Shown here piece after piece: positions 1 to 7,642 of a stretch of 62,823 bases of DNA. Source of the DNA: CAVVEQ01 sp963747315 (GTDB lineage: Bacteria > Chloroflexota > Anaerolineae > Anaerolineales > Anaerolineaceae); the NCBI GenBank assembly GCA_963747315.1, contig CAVVEQ010000009.1, positions 1 through 62,823 on the forward strand. The letters run 5' to 3'. The position numbers and the translations under genes are program-made. The notes below the pieces were generated by a model, which was not told the origin of the DNA, searched no databases, and saw only the letters and a list, made by a program, of their open reading frames with translations. Positions within the stretch are counted from its first letter, which is position 1; each line of letters begins with the position of its first letter.

Positions 1-7
1 TCGCCAT
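1..7 (-). CDS. Start of a gene running off the left edge
   Basis: Reading leftward, an ATG at 7-5 is preceded by a good ribosome binding site (AAGGAG, about 7 bases upstream). Only the first two codons (Met-Ala) lie inside the window, so the product cannot be named. It lies 153 bases downstream of the BASS-type transporter on the same strand and may be the next gene of that cluster. Bases 8-160 hold nothing else I can support. Confidence 0.45.
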
Positions 8-160
8 GTTCACTCCTTTTTGATATTAATACAAATATTCTTGATGGAAATAATTCTCTTATGGAAAAACCGATATTCTTCTCTTTCATTATAAATGAAT
101 TCTATTCATTGATTTGTTTTGGTTCTTCTCCATTACTGAACATGAACCACTCAATAGATT

Positions 161-1012
161 TCACGCCACATGTTTCTTTCTCCCCAGCCAGCGCGCGATT
201 GAAATTAATATCAAAGGGAGGAGGATGGCTGCCACCAGCACATAAGAGACTGTCATCGTGCCGGCAAAGTTCATCAAAGTAATAAGTATGGCAGCCGACA
301 CATTACGCTGAGCGGTGCCCAACCCCATCACATTACGCACATCCGGGTCGCGCCCGCCAACCAAAAAACCGATCATGAGACTGCCAAAGATGAAGAGCAG
401 GAGCGCGAGGAAACCAAGGGAACCGATCAGGCTGATGACGTTTGCCAGATTCAATCCCAATCCGACCACTAACAGAATCAGGATTCCCAGGCTGCCTATC
501 TTGTTAATTGTTGGCGCCCAATTATTGGCAGTTTCGGGTGAGTGTGATTTGATGAGCAAACCCAGGATCAGCGGGATCAGCATAAGCACGATCAGCGACT
601 GGGCAATAGCTCCAGCATCCACTTCAACGCCTGGCAGGAGCATCGGCAGCACCACGGGCAAATAGAATATCGTTACAACCATCAGGAGGGTCATCACCCC
701 AACCGCAACTGCCAGGTTTGCTTTGGCACCTCGGGCTTCCAAGATCAGGAAAGGCGCTCCCGCGCATGTAGCCAGGATGATCAATCCGATTCTAAGTGAA
801 TCCTCGAGCGGGATGACCAGCGTGATCCCATAGGCAAGCAATGGCACCAGCACAAAATTCGCCAGGAGCGCAAGAATCACAAGCCGTGCGTTTTTCAACG
901 GTTGGATAATCTGGGTTAAGGTCAAACCCAAACCCATTGCAAGCATGCTACAGACGATGCCTAGAAAACCGGATATCTGGGCAATAATCGTCAGGAACTC
1001 ATTTACAGTCAT
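161..1012 (-). CDS. Bile acid:sodium symporter (BASS) family transporter
   Basis: A 283-residue, almost entirely hydrophobic protein with about nine membrane segments, the usual size of bacterial BASS-family members. The motif GLGTAQRNVSAA near residue 230 matches the conserved glycine/asparagine segment that lines the sodium sites in this family. The family carries organic anions with sodium in the inner membrane; bacterial substrates include bile acids, pantoate and other carboxylates, and the substrate here is unknown. The ATG at 1012 has AAGGA just upstream. It follows a rhodanese, a crotonase and a DszB-like gene in the same direction with gaps of 67-132 bases, so it may import or export an organosulfur acid handled by them; that is inference. 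Confidence 0.8.
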   Translation of the reverse strand: MTVNEFLTIIAQISGFLGIVCSMLAMGLGLTLTQIIQPLKNARLVILALLANFVLVPLLAYGITLVIPLEDSLRIGLIILATCAGAPFLILEARGAKANLAVAVGVMTLLMVVTIFYLPVVLPMLLPGVEVDAGAIAQSLIVLMLIPLILGLLIKSHSPETANNWAPTINKIGSLGILILLVVGLGLNLANVISLIGSLGFLALLLFIFGSLMIGFLVGGRDPDVRNVMGLGTAQRNVSAAILITLMNFAGTMTVSYVLVAAILLPLILISIARWLGRKKHVA

Positions 1013-1100
1013 ATCCTTAACTCCATTTACTGAAAATAATCATTCTGGTATTGAGTCTTGTTCGCGCTCGCAAAGCTCAATACTTCAGTCGAAACTAGGT

Positions 1101-1669
1101 TTATACATCCAAAGTGCTGCGAAGTTTTTCCAACTCTTCACCAGTGGGAATCCACACTTTTGCAGGATCGAGATCATATGACCAGGGAGCAGAATTTTTC
1201 CAGCCGTTTTTCATGCGCTTACCGTGAAAAACATTCTCGGGATCATCCACCGTATCACCTTCGAAGCCATCGATGATGTTGTAAATGTTCGTAAAACCTG
1301 CCTTGGCAAGCATATTTATTGCGAATGCGCTGCGCCCCCCGGATCGGCACATGGCAACGATGGTATCTTCGGTCTTAATATTTCCTTGACGTGATCGACA
1401 AAATCGGGATTCATCTCAAAACCATACTTGCGCTTATCCGCATGCCATTCGTATTTTGGAAACGCCACCGGGATATTGACAGCGCCTTCCGCGTGCCCGA
1501 GAAATACGTACTCCTCAACCATACGCACATCCAGAACCTTCACCGTTTCAGGTTCCGCTTTCCACATCTCGTAAGCTTCGCGTGCGGTCACGTAGAGCCC
1601 CAGGGCGGTTTGTTTGGCTGGAGGCACCTGGATTCCCTGATGTACAATTGTTCCTTCCTTTTCAACCAT
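1101..1669 (-). CDS. Rhodanese-like sulfurtransferase (frame broken once)
   Basis: Two overlapping frames together give one ~190-residue rhodanese. The first (from ATG 1669, preceded by AAGGAG) carries the N-terminal part with VLDVRMVEEY. The second carries the catalytic loop CRSGGRSA, where Cys is the persulfide-carrying residue, followed by ANMLAKAGF-type and DGFEGD segments. The frame changes near 1375, where adding one A/T (TTAAGACC to TTAAAGACC on the coding strand) restores a continuous protein. I read this as an indel, not two genes. Rhodaneses move sulfane sulfur between thiols, sulfite or cyanide in the cytoplasm. Its place next to a desulfinase-like gene suggests a role in handling released sulfur. 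Confidence 0.8.
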
Positions 1670-1736
1670 TTGGTCATCTCCTTATTAATATTCAATCTTG
1701 TGATTTGATTGGGCGGCTTCACCGCGAAGTTGATAA

Positions 1737-2594
1737 TTAAAAGTCAGGGTCCGGAAAATCGGGTTCCTCATCCTTCGTAAACGCAAGGATTCCCTGGACG
1801 CGATCCGGGTGAACAACCGAGCGCCAGTGTTCATCCATCATGATGGCGATTGCCTGCTCGACAGGCTCGCCCTGGCCATTTTGAACTGCACGTTTGACCG
1901 ACTGTACCGCTGTGGGAGAATTCCTGGCTATCTTTTCCGCAATGATGAGCACTGCCTTCATCAACTCAGCCCTGGGATGGATCTCGTTGACCATTCCAAG
2001 GCGATAAGCTTCCCGTGCGGTGATGGGTTCCCCGGTCATCAGCATTTGCATCGCCTTCCCCGGGGGGAGGAAACGGGGGAGGAAGACCGGTGAACCACCA
2101 CCCGCGCTCAAGCCGACCATCGCTTCCGGTTGCCCAAAGACAGCATCCTCTGACGCTATGATGAAATCCGTGCTTATGGCAATCTCGCACCCTCCGCCGT
2201 AAGCCATTCCATTGACCGCTGTGATGATCGGCCTGCGTAATTGGCGCAACGTGTAAAGGACACGGTCGAAGACCAGACGTTGGCGCAGCCATTCCTCTTT
2301 CGTCATCTGTTTTCGTTGGTATAAGTCGCCGCCGACCGAAAAAGCCCGTTCTCCAGCACCAGTCAGGATGGCGACACGCACAGTAGGGCGGGCTGAGATC
2401 GTCTCCAGGATTTCAATTAATTGTGCCGCCAGCTCCGTTGTTATCGCATTATCGGCATGCGGCCGGTTGAGAGTGATGATCGCAATACGCCCACCGGAAA
2501 CGTATTCAATAAGCACGAGCTGATCAGGCTCCGCAACATCTTCCGGTTTCCGATATCCAAGCTGCTTCATTCGTGTGGCAGGCTCAATCGTCAT
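1737..2594 (-). CDS. Enoyl-CoA hydratase/isomerase (crotonase) family protein
   Basis: A 285-residue protein of normal crotonase length. The segments RPHADNAI, AVNGMAYGGGCEIAI and GQPEAMVGLSAGGG form the CoA-binding spiral and the oxyanion hole (GMAYGGG). The Glu usually used for hydration is not in its standard place: the loop reads EAMVGLSAGGGS, so hydratase activity is uncertain and an isomerase, hydrolase or decarboxylase role is possible. The ATG at 2594 has AAAGGA upstream. It is the second gene of the leftward cluster after the DszB-like protein, separated from it by a hairpin. Confidence 0.85.
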   Translation of the reverse strand: MTIEPATRMKQLGYRKPEDVAEPDQLVLIEYVSGGRIAIITLNRPHADNAITTELAAQLIEILETISARPTVRVAILTGAGERAFSVGGDLYQRKQMTKEEWLRQRLVFDRVLYTLRQLRRPIITAVNGMAYGGGCEIAISTDFIIASEDAVFGQPEAMVGLSAGGGSPVFLPRFLPPGKAMQMLMTGEPITAREAYRLGMVNEIHPRAELMKAVLIIAEKIARNSPTAVQSVKRAVQNGQGEPVEQAIAIMMDEHWRSVVHPDRVQGILAFTKDEEPDFPDPDF

Positions 2595-2629
2595 GTTTTT
2601 TCAATCCTTTGTTAATCAAGATATTCAAT

Positions 2630-2664
2630 GGGTGCCAAACTTACATCCCTTAGGTTTGGCACCC
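2630..2664. terminator. Perfect 11-bp inverted repeat between the DszB-like gene and the crotonase
   Basis: GGGTGCCAAAC and GTTTGGCACCC flank a 13-base loop. The T-run (TATTTTT) lies on the right, so on sequence grounds it would terminate rightward transcription. On the strand of the flanking genes there is no U-tract, so there it may instead act as an mRNA processing or stabilising hairpin between cistrons. Confidence 0.5.
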
Positions 2665-2726
2665 TATTTTTACTTGCAAGAAATCCTTGAATTCTTCTCA
2701 GGGTAAATCGTCCGAGCTCTATCTGT

Positions 2727-3891
2727 TTATCCGAGCCGGGTGCCTTCGACCTCAAGCCCACCGCCTTCAGGAAGCTTGCTCCAGCTCCTTCTTTGCCATT
2801 CTTCCTTGAGTACTTCAGTTGCGGCTTGTTCCAGGAACTCCGGCGCAGCCCACTCGCGTACATTGAAGTCGTTCTTGATGTAGCCATGGCTGACCATAAA
2901 ATCTTTACCAATATTTATGCATTCCAAATTCTGCGCGCTCAGGCTGGGGACCATATCGACATACTTGATACCCTGGTATGTATCCTCGGCATCCAGGTAG
3001 AAGGTTTGCCGGTTGAGGATCGCCCCGGCGGCATGCTTGTTCTCGTTCGCCCAGCGCCCGACCTTGATCATGGCTTTCATATAGGCAATGACCAGCTCAG
3101 GATGTTCTTTTGCCATCACTTCAGTGCAGGTGATTACAGCGGGTGTGTTGGCGACCTGGATCGTCCAATCCGGGTATTTCGACAGGTCCTCGATCATCTT
3201 GATCTGGCCTGTAGCCTCCTGGAGGTGCTGGAAAACCTTGCTCTGGGTGTAGATCGCATCAACGACGCCGCCCAGCAGCGCCTTCTCCAACGGCCGGAAG
3301 GCCAGGTCGTGCTTGTGGTCACGGCGCATCCACAGTTCCGAGGGGTTGTTCATCGGCGGGGTCAGCATCTCGGGCTTGTCATACCAGTCATCCGGGTAGG
3401 GGAACTCGACTAGCTCAATATCCTTACATGGTCATGTCGTTCAACATCAGCATGTTCTCAATGCCCATGTGTTCCTGGATGCGCCACCAGTCGTTCTTGA
3501 TGGTATTCAAGCTTTTCGAGATGCCGATCTTCTTGCCTTTCAAATCCTTAATGCGGAAGATCTTGTCGCGGGCGCGTACCAGCATACCGCCGCCTTCGTA
3601 TACCCACGTCGCCCCCAGCAACACCGTGCGGCGGAGATCGGCGTGGACATGAATTGGCGGGTAAAGGCCTCCAAAGCGGATGAGGTTATCAAGATTGTGG
3701 ATGTAGTGGGGATACCAGTTATTTTCGGGTGCGTGACGGAAGTAGGCATATTCGACGCCGATTTTCTTAAACTCCTCCCGGCACCAGCCAAGCTCCTGGT
3801 CCACATTGTTGGCGGATACCATCGGGCAGTTGGTGAACCACACTTCTTTCCAGTTTAATGGCACAGTTGTTGATACTCTTTCTCCAGCCAT
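2727..3891 (-). CDS. DszB-like sulfinate desulfinase / NMT1-type substrate-binding fold protein (frame broken once)
   Basis: Two frames join into a protein of about 390 residues; the break is near 3425, where the first frame stops just before an in-frame continuation that reads KDIELVEFPYPDDW. From memory of Rhodococcus DszB (2'-hydroxybiphenyl-2-sulfinate desulfinase, 365 aa) several stretches agree: TNCP with Cys22 (DszB Cys27), His62 exactly ten residues before Arg72 in the IRFGG motif (DszB His60, Arg70, RFGG), and near the C-terminus EWAAPEFLE (DszB QWAAPEFLN). All three known catalytic positions are therefore present. The fold is that of a periplasmic nitrate/taurine-type binding protein, but there is no signal peptide, which fits a cytoplasmic enzyme. 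ATG 3891 has AAGGA upstream. It heads the leftward cluster. Substrate unknown; a soluble binding protein remains the alternative. Confidence 0.7.
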
Positions 3892-3904
3892 AGTTAGATC
3901 CTTT

Positions 3905-4105
3905 CTAGAATTCCCTATACCGGGCCAGCGGTACGATGGAATATTTTAAAAAGGTCTGGCCACCTTTTTTCATAATGCTATTGACAAAACGATTGGTTTT
4001 TTCTTCCGCTTCAAGTGCTGTAACTTCCAAATCGGTCGGTTCCTGGCCTTTAGAACCGAGTTCGCCCATAGCTGCAACCAGCTGTTTTTCAGAAGGGTTT
4101 TCCAC
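3905..4105 (-). pseudogene. Degenerate copy of the C-terminal tail of the 5.0-5.4 kb glycine-rich protein
   Basis: The stretch GQPVENPSEKQLVAAMGELG then KGQEPTDLEVTALEAEE is clearly related to the tail GQPVENLTEEQLDATMGELG then EGQEPTDAEVAALEAEE of the gene at 5048-5426. Here the similarity starts abruptly at GQPVEN with a stop codon just upstream in frame. The only start is a GTG (4105) without a ribosome binding site, and the last ~30 residues are unrelated. I see no N-terminal half. It is most likely a truncated duplicate, though a small expressed protein cannot be excluded. Confidence 0.5.
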
Positions 4106-4228
4106 CGGCTGCCCGATCTAAAATCGACCGGGCAGATTCTCCGTGCGTTTCCGAAATTGTGCAGGTTTTTCCACCGATGGCGCTGAACTTATTTCGGATA
4201 CTCCACAAATATCGAAAGTCCAATATAT

Positions 4229-4588
4229 TTATACGGCTGGAGTTGTAGGTGTTGATGGGGGTTCGGGAGGAAGCGCACCCGGATAACCCTGCGGAACGCG
4301 GTTGCGGTTCTGGGCGGCAGCAGCTGCGGCGCCGGCAAGATCCACTACGACAGCTAAAGCGATCCAGATCCAGTCGGTACCAGATAACATATTTCCAACC
4401 TGGTTCGTTATCAAGATCAGGTACATCAAGGTGGTGAAGGGCAGGATCATAACACCCAGGCAGGGAATGATCCACGAGGAAAATGCCGCATCAAAAGCAA
4501 TCGGGCGGGCGATCCACGCGAAGAGCACGATGAAGCGGGACATACCCACAACAGCTGCGGTAAAACAACCTGCATTATTCTGTTTCAT
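4229..4588 (-). CDS. Small membrane protein with a Pro-rich tail, unknown function
   Basis: The 119-residue protein starts at ATG 4588, chosen because AAAGGAGAAGAA precedes it; an upstream ATG at 4639 lacks a ribosome site. Three hydrophobic segments are visible (around residues 18-32, 40-60 and 70-88), followed by an Ala-rich stretch and a proline-rich cytoplasmic or exposed tail ending in PPSTPTTPAV. I do not recognise a named family. It sits in a row of leftward genes for small envelope or stress proteins (a YtxH-like protein and a Gly-rich protein follow upstream). Confidence 0.6.
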   Translation of the reverse strand: MKQNNAGCFTAAVVGMSRFIVLFAWIARPIAFDAAFSSWIIPCLGVMILPFTTLMYLILITNQVGNMLSGTDWIWIALAVVVDLAGAAAAAAQNRNRVPQGYPGALPPEPPSTPTTPAV

Positions 4589-4691
4589 TTCTTCTCCTTT
4601 TATAGAATGTCCTGGCGATTGCCAGGTTGATAGCCGCAACCTGCCGTCCTGAAGGTTCTCATTTCAACCTCCTGGCTATACGAATCCCTGT

Positions 4692-4940
4692 TCAGGTTAC
4701 GGCTTCCGGTGTTCCTTCAACGGGTTTGACCTTGCGCAGTCTGCCGGTCTGGTCCACTACCCAATCAGTTGCCTGACCGTAGGAATCCTTGAGGTATTTG
4801 GTTCCCTCCCCGGCTTTGACGCGGATTTGGCCGCGCAGTTCCTCGCCGCTTTCCGGAGCAAGGAGCAGCGCGGTGACGCCGCCAACCAGCACCCCGGCAA
4901 AGAAACCGATACCAAGGCCCAGCACCAGATCTGTTTTCAT
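4692..4940 (-). CDS. YtxH-like small membrane protein
   Basis: An 82-residue protein with one N-terminal glycine-rich membrane segment (GLGIGFFAGVLVGGVTALLL) directly followed by the APESGEELR motif that marks the YtxH/GvpP family. A polar helical tail follows. YtxH proteins are general-stress envelope proteins in Bacillus; their molecular job is unsettled. The ATG at 4940 is preceded by AGGAGGAAA. No frame problem. Confidence 0.8.
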   Translation of the reverse strand: MKTDLVLGLGIGFFAGVLVGGVTALLLAPESGEELRGQIRVKAGEGTKYLKDSYGQATDWVVDQTGRLRKVKPVEGTPEAVT

Positions 4941-5047
4941 TTGGTTTTCCTCCTTTCTTTAATAATCCAATACGATAGTGAAAATCTATTCACTGAAATC
5001 TTTATTGGTTTCACACTTTGACCATCTCGACTACCGGTTGTTGCTTC

Positions 5048-5426
5048 TCAAACGGATGGGTTCTTGTCCTCTTCCGCTTCGAGCGCGGCAACTTCCGCAT
5101 CGGTCGGTTCCTGGCCTTCGATGCCAAGTTCACCCATGGTCGCATCCAATTGTTCTTCGGTTAGATTTTCCACCGGCTGCCCGGCTTTCTGCTCCACCTG
5201 CTGCACTTCAGCCTGGCTCATCTTGGTCGCGCTGGTGCCAACGGCAACGATCGCCATACCACCGATGATCATTCTGCGGCGCATGCGCCTGCGCATCCGG
5301 CGGTGCCTGCGCACCACAGCAGCTCTACCCACACCCGGTCCTGGCCCGCCGATTCCGCGCCTGGTCTCCCGGTCCTCCCGGGCCTCCCGGCCCTCTTCCT
5401 GGTCCACCAATTCCTCGTCCTGGCAT
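5048..5426 (-). CDS. Gly/Pro-rich, Arg-rich single-pass protein with a SHOCT-like tail (frame broken once)
   Basis: The best start is ATG 5426 with GGAGG upstream, opening a Gly-Pro-rich N-terminus (MPGRGIGGPGRGPGGPGG) that runs into a stop after about 33 codons. The neighbouring frame continues with IGGPGPGVGRAAVV, an Arg-rich patch (RRHRRMRRRMRRR), one membrane segment (MIIGGMAIVAVG) and an acidic tail EQLDATMGELG. A one-base shift between about 5365 and 5385 joins them. The layout (Gly-rich lead, Arg patch, one TM, short helical tail) resembles small SHOCT-type proteins of Anaerolineae. Function unknown. A truncated copy of the tail lies at 3905-4105. Confidence 0.55.
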
Positions 5427-5607
5427 AATAAACCTCCATTTTTAATTTTTTCCTGGGGCTGAATAACACTACCCCAGGTTATGCTTCACAGATAGAAGGT
5501 CATGATCCTTCATTTTGTAAAGCGCCGATAAGGGTTAACTTCAGATTCTCTCACAACCGCGCAGATAAGCAATTTCTGAGTTCTAGGAGAATCCTGATTA
5601 ACCTGCA

Positions 5608-5886
5608 TCATTTTCCCTGGCCCCCATCATGTACCAGGTCCTCCCGTTCAACGGATAGCACCGGGAAATGCAGTTCGTAGAGCGTATTGAGCACGCCAGC
5701 CAGGGCAGACTGGTCGTTGATCTCCCCTACCAGGGTTGTGGTCGGGGATCCCGGACCATCAAGGGATGGGTGAATTACCATTCCTTCCAACCGCGTTGAC
5801 CAACTCGGATCGATACGTCCCTGGACACAGATCGTATATACAGCAGGCCGGTCAAATAGTGTTGCATCCCTTGGTTTATCATTCAT
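5608..5886 (-). CDS. Small conserved protein of unknown function (YxIxVxGxID...W type)
   Basis: The 92-residue product starts at ATG 5886. It reads AVYTICVQGRIDPSWS, then a TTTLVGEINDQSALAGVL segment and HFPVLSVERED. This pattern (a beta strand, an acidic D-x-x-W turn, then T-L-x-G-x-x-x-DQ-x-AL-x-G-x-L and P-L-L-S-V) is familiar from many short uncharacterised bacterial proteins, often beside LuxR-type regulators; no function is established. An upstream element shared with the radical SAM gene (5897-5966) suggests co-regulation. Confidence 0.7.
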   Translation of the reverse strand: MNDKPRDATLFDRPAVYTICVQGRIDPSWSTRLEGMVIHPSLDGPGSPTTTLVGEINDQSALAGVLNTLYELHFPVLSVEREDLVHDGGQGK

Positions 5887-5896
5887 GGTAAGCCTA

Positions 5897-5966
5897 TGAT
5901 AGAAGATACCGTCATGAAAAAATACCACCCATGGATGTATTTGAGGTGTATTTCAGTTGTAGATGA
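5897..5966 (-). promoter_or_regulatory. Operator-like element, copy A (before the small conserved gene)
   Basis: This stretch aligns with 7550-7618 over about 65 bases with few mismatches: GATAGAAG..TAC, then CCACCC.T.GATGTA, AGGTGTATTT.AGTTGTA. Three TGTA half-sites sit at 5936, 5947 and 5958, exactly 11 bp apart. It lies 11-80 bases upstream of the ATG of the 92-aa gene. In copy B, TATTAT on the coding strand at the gene-proximal end looks like a -10; here it reads TATCAT. Confidence 0.55.
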
Positions 5967-6003
5967 CGGAGATAAATGGCGGCGATAATTTCGATTTGCA
6001 TCT

Positions 6004-7482
6004 TCAGGTGACATGCATCTCAACCACCTGGCGGAAGTGATAACCCAGGATGGTTAATGTGATCGCCATCGGGAACAGCCGAGGGCGCCTGAACAGGGTC
6101 CAGAAAAACAAGCGCCAGTAATGAACGCGTTCGGCACCAAGGATGCCCAAATGGAAAATGGAACGTCCCAACGCCAGGGCGTATTGTGGATCCAGATGCT
6201 TCCTGATCCTGGACGGCTGGTACTCGCGGAGAAAAGTTCTAACCCGGTCATAGTAGGGTTTTGGCGCGTAGATTTCCTCCAGGATTTTTCGATAACCCTC
6301 CCGCAGGGATGCCAGGCCCATCCTGGGGACGATGTTCGTCGAACCATCCATGTTATCCCCCGAAATATTTTTCACCAGACGACCTTCCCGTTTCAGGCGT
6401 TTGTATAAATGCGTCCCTGGAGGCGCCTGCAGCAGCCCAACCATGGCGGTGACGATGCCACTTTTTTGAATGAAATCAATTTGCTGTTGAAAGATCGAAG
6501 CCGTATCGTTATCAAAACCGACAATAAACCCTCCCTGCACCTGCAACCCGGCACGCTGGAGGACCTTCACACTCTCCACCAGGTCGCGCCCCTTGTTTTG
6601 GCTCTTGCTGCATTCAACCAGGCTTTCCTCGTTCGGTGTTTCGATACCTACGAACACCGTGTCGAATCCGGCTTGAACCATCAGATTGAGCAAATCCGCG
6701 TCGTCGGCCAAATTGATCGATACTTCCGTGCTGAATGGCATGCCGATCTTACCCTTCCGCCATTCAATCAACGCCGGCAAAAGCTCCAATCGGATCTGTT
6801 TTTTATTCCCGATAAAGTTGTCATCGACGAAAAAGATGCCTTTGCGCCATCCCAGTGCATAGAGATAGTCCAACTCAGCGATGATCTGGGCAGCAGTCTT
6901 CAGGCGCGGGCGGTGACCCAACAACGTCGTAACGTTGCAAAAATCGCAACTGAAGGGACACCCTCGTGAAAACTGGATGCTGATTGATTCGTAATGCTTG
7001 AGATCTGCCAGGCGCCAAAGCGGTATCGGGGTATTTTGGATCTCCGGGAATTCGGTGGAAGTATAGATCGGCAGCGCGCACCCATTCGCCAGGTCAGAAA
7101 GGAAAGGAGGCAGGGTTAATTCAGCCTCATTGAGCACAAAGTGATCCACCTCGGGGAATTGATCGTGTTCCATCGTAAACAGCGGCCCGCCTGCCACAAC
7201 CTTTACCCCGGCCGCTTTACAACGCGCAATGAGCACCCGCGCCGTATCGCGTTGCACGACCATGGCGCTGACAAAGGCATAATCCGCCCAGGCAAGATCT
7301 GCCGGGGTCAGGCTGGTCACGTTTAGGTCAACCAGGCGTTTTTCCCACTCAGCTGGCAGCATGGCCGCCACGGTCAACAAACCCAGGGGCGGTGCGCCAG
7401 CCTTTTTGTGAACGAACTTGAGAGCGTGTTTAAAACTCCAAAAAGTGTCAGGGAACTCGGGATATACCAGTAATATATTCAT
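6004..7482 (-). CDS. B12-binding-domain radical SAM protein
   Basis: A complete 492-residue protein. Residues 1-135 are a cobalamin-binding Rossmann-type domain (ILLVYPEFPDTFWS start, VVAGGP, then NEAE). The radical SAM core follows with the cluster-binding cysteines 175, 179 and 182 (RGCPFSCDFC). Downstream are the VDDNFIGN and FVGIETP strands and a C-terminal DUF4070-like domain (PPGTHLYKRL onward). Such enzymes (HpnJ, HpnP, BchE relatives) typically carry out methylations or rearrangements on lipids or cofactors; the substrate here is unknown. It lies between a large LuxR-type regulator and a small conserved gene, and shares its upstream element with the latter. Confidence 0.88.
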   Translation of the reverse strand: MNILLVYPEFPDTFWSFKHALKFVHKKAGAPPLGLLTVAAMLPAEWEKRLVDLNVTSLTPADLAWADYAFVSAMVVQRDTARVLIARCKAAGVKVVAGGPLFTMEHDQFPEVDHFVLNEAELTLPPFLSDLANGCALPIYTSTEFPEIQNTPIPLWRLADLKHYESISIQFSRGCPFSCDFCNVTTLLGHRPRLKTAAQIIAELDYLYALGWRKGIFFVDDNFIGNKKQIRLELLPALIEWRKGKIGMPFSTEVSINLADDADLLNLMVQAGFDTVFVGIETPNEESLVECSKSQNKGRDLVESVKVLQRAGLQVQGGFIVGFDNDTASIFQQQIDFIQKSGIVTAMVGLLQAPPGTHLYKRLKREGRLVKNISGDNMDGSTNIVPRMGLASLREGYRKILEEIYAPKPYYDRVRTFLREYQPSRIRKHLDPQYALALGRSIFHLGILGAERVHYWRLFFWTLFRRPRLFPMAITLTILGYHFRQVVEMHVT

Positions 7483-7549
7483 TTTTCACTCGCTTGAACA
7501 AAATACCAAAATTCAGTTCCACCACGATATGTCATTCGGTGTAAACATA

Positions 7550-7618
7550 TAATAGAAGTACACCGAAAAATAAATAACCACCCTTAGATGTAGTTAAGGT
7601 GTATTTTAGTTGTAGGTG
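7550..7618 (-). promoter_or_regulatory. Operator-like element, copy B (before the radical SAM gene)
   Basis: Second copy of the element seen at 5897-5966. TGTA half-sites are at 7589, 7600 and 7611, again 11 bp apart, so all three face the same side of the helix. On the coding strand the element runs from three TACA half-sites into GGGTGG and then TTCTATTATATG, whose TATTAT is a plausible -10. It lies 68-136 bases before the ATG at 7482 and just behind the stop of the MalT-like gene. Confidence 0.55.
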
Positions 7619-7642
7619 AAATTACCAGGGAAAGATCGAATC

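Noticed and set aside
2612..2911. Leftward 99-residue open frame overlapping the DszB-like end
   Set aside because: It lies in another frame of the DszB-like gene, with no ribosome site and no family resemblance; a shadow frame.
3424..3891. Independent nitrate/taurine ABC transporter binding protein
   Set aside because: There are no permease or ATPase genes, no signal peptide, and the DszB catalytic positions are kept; still possible but less likely.
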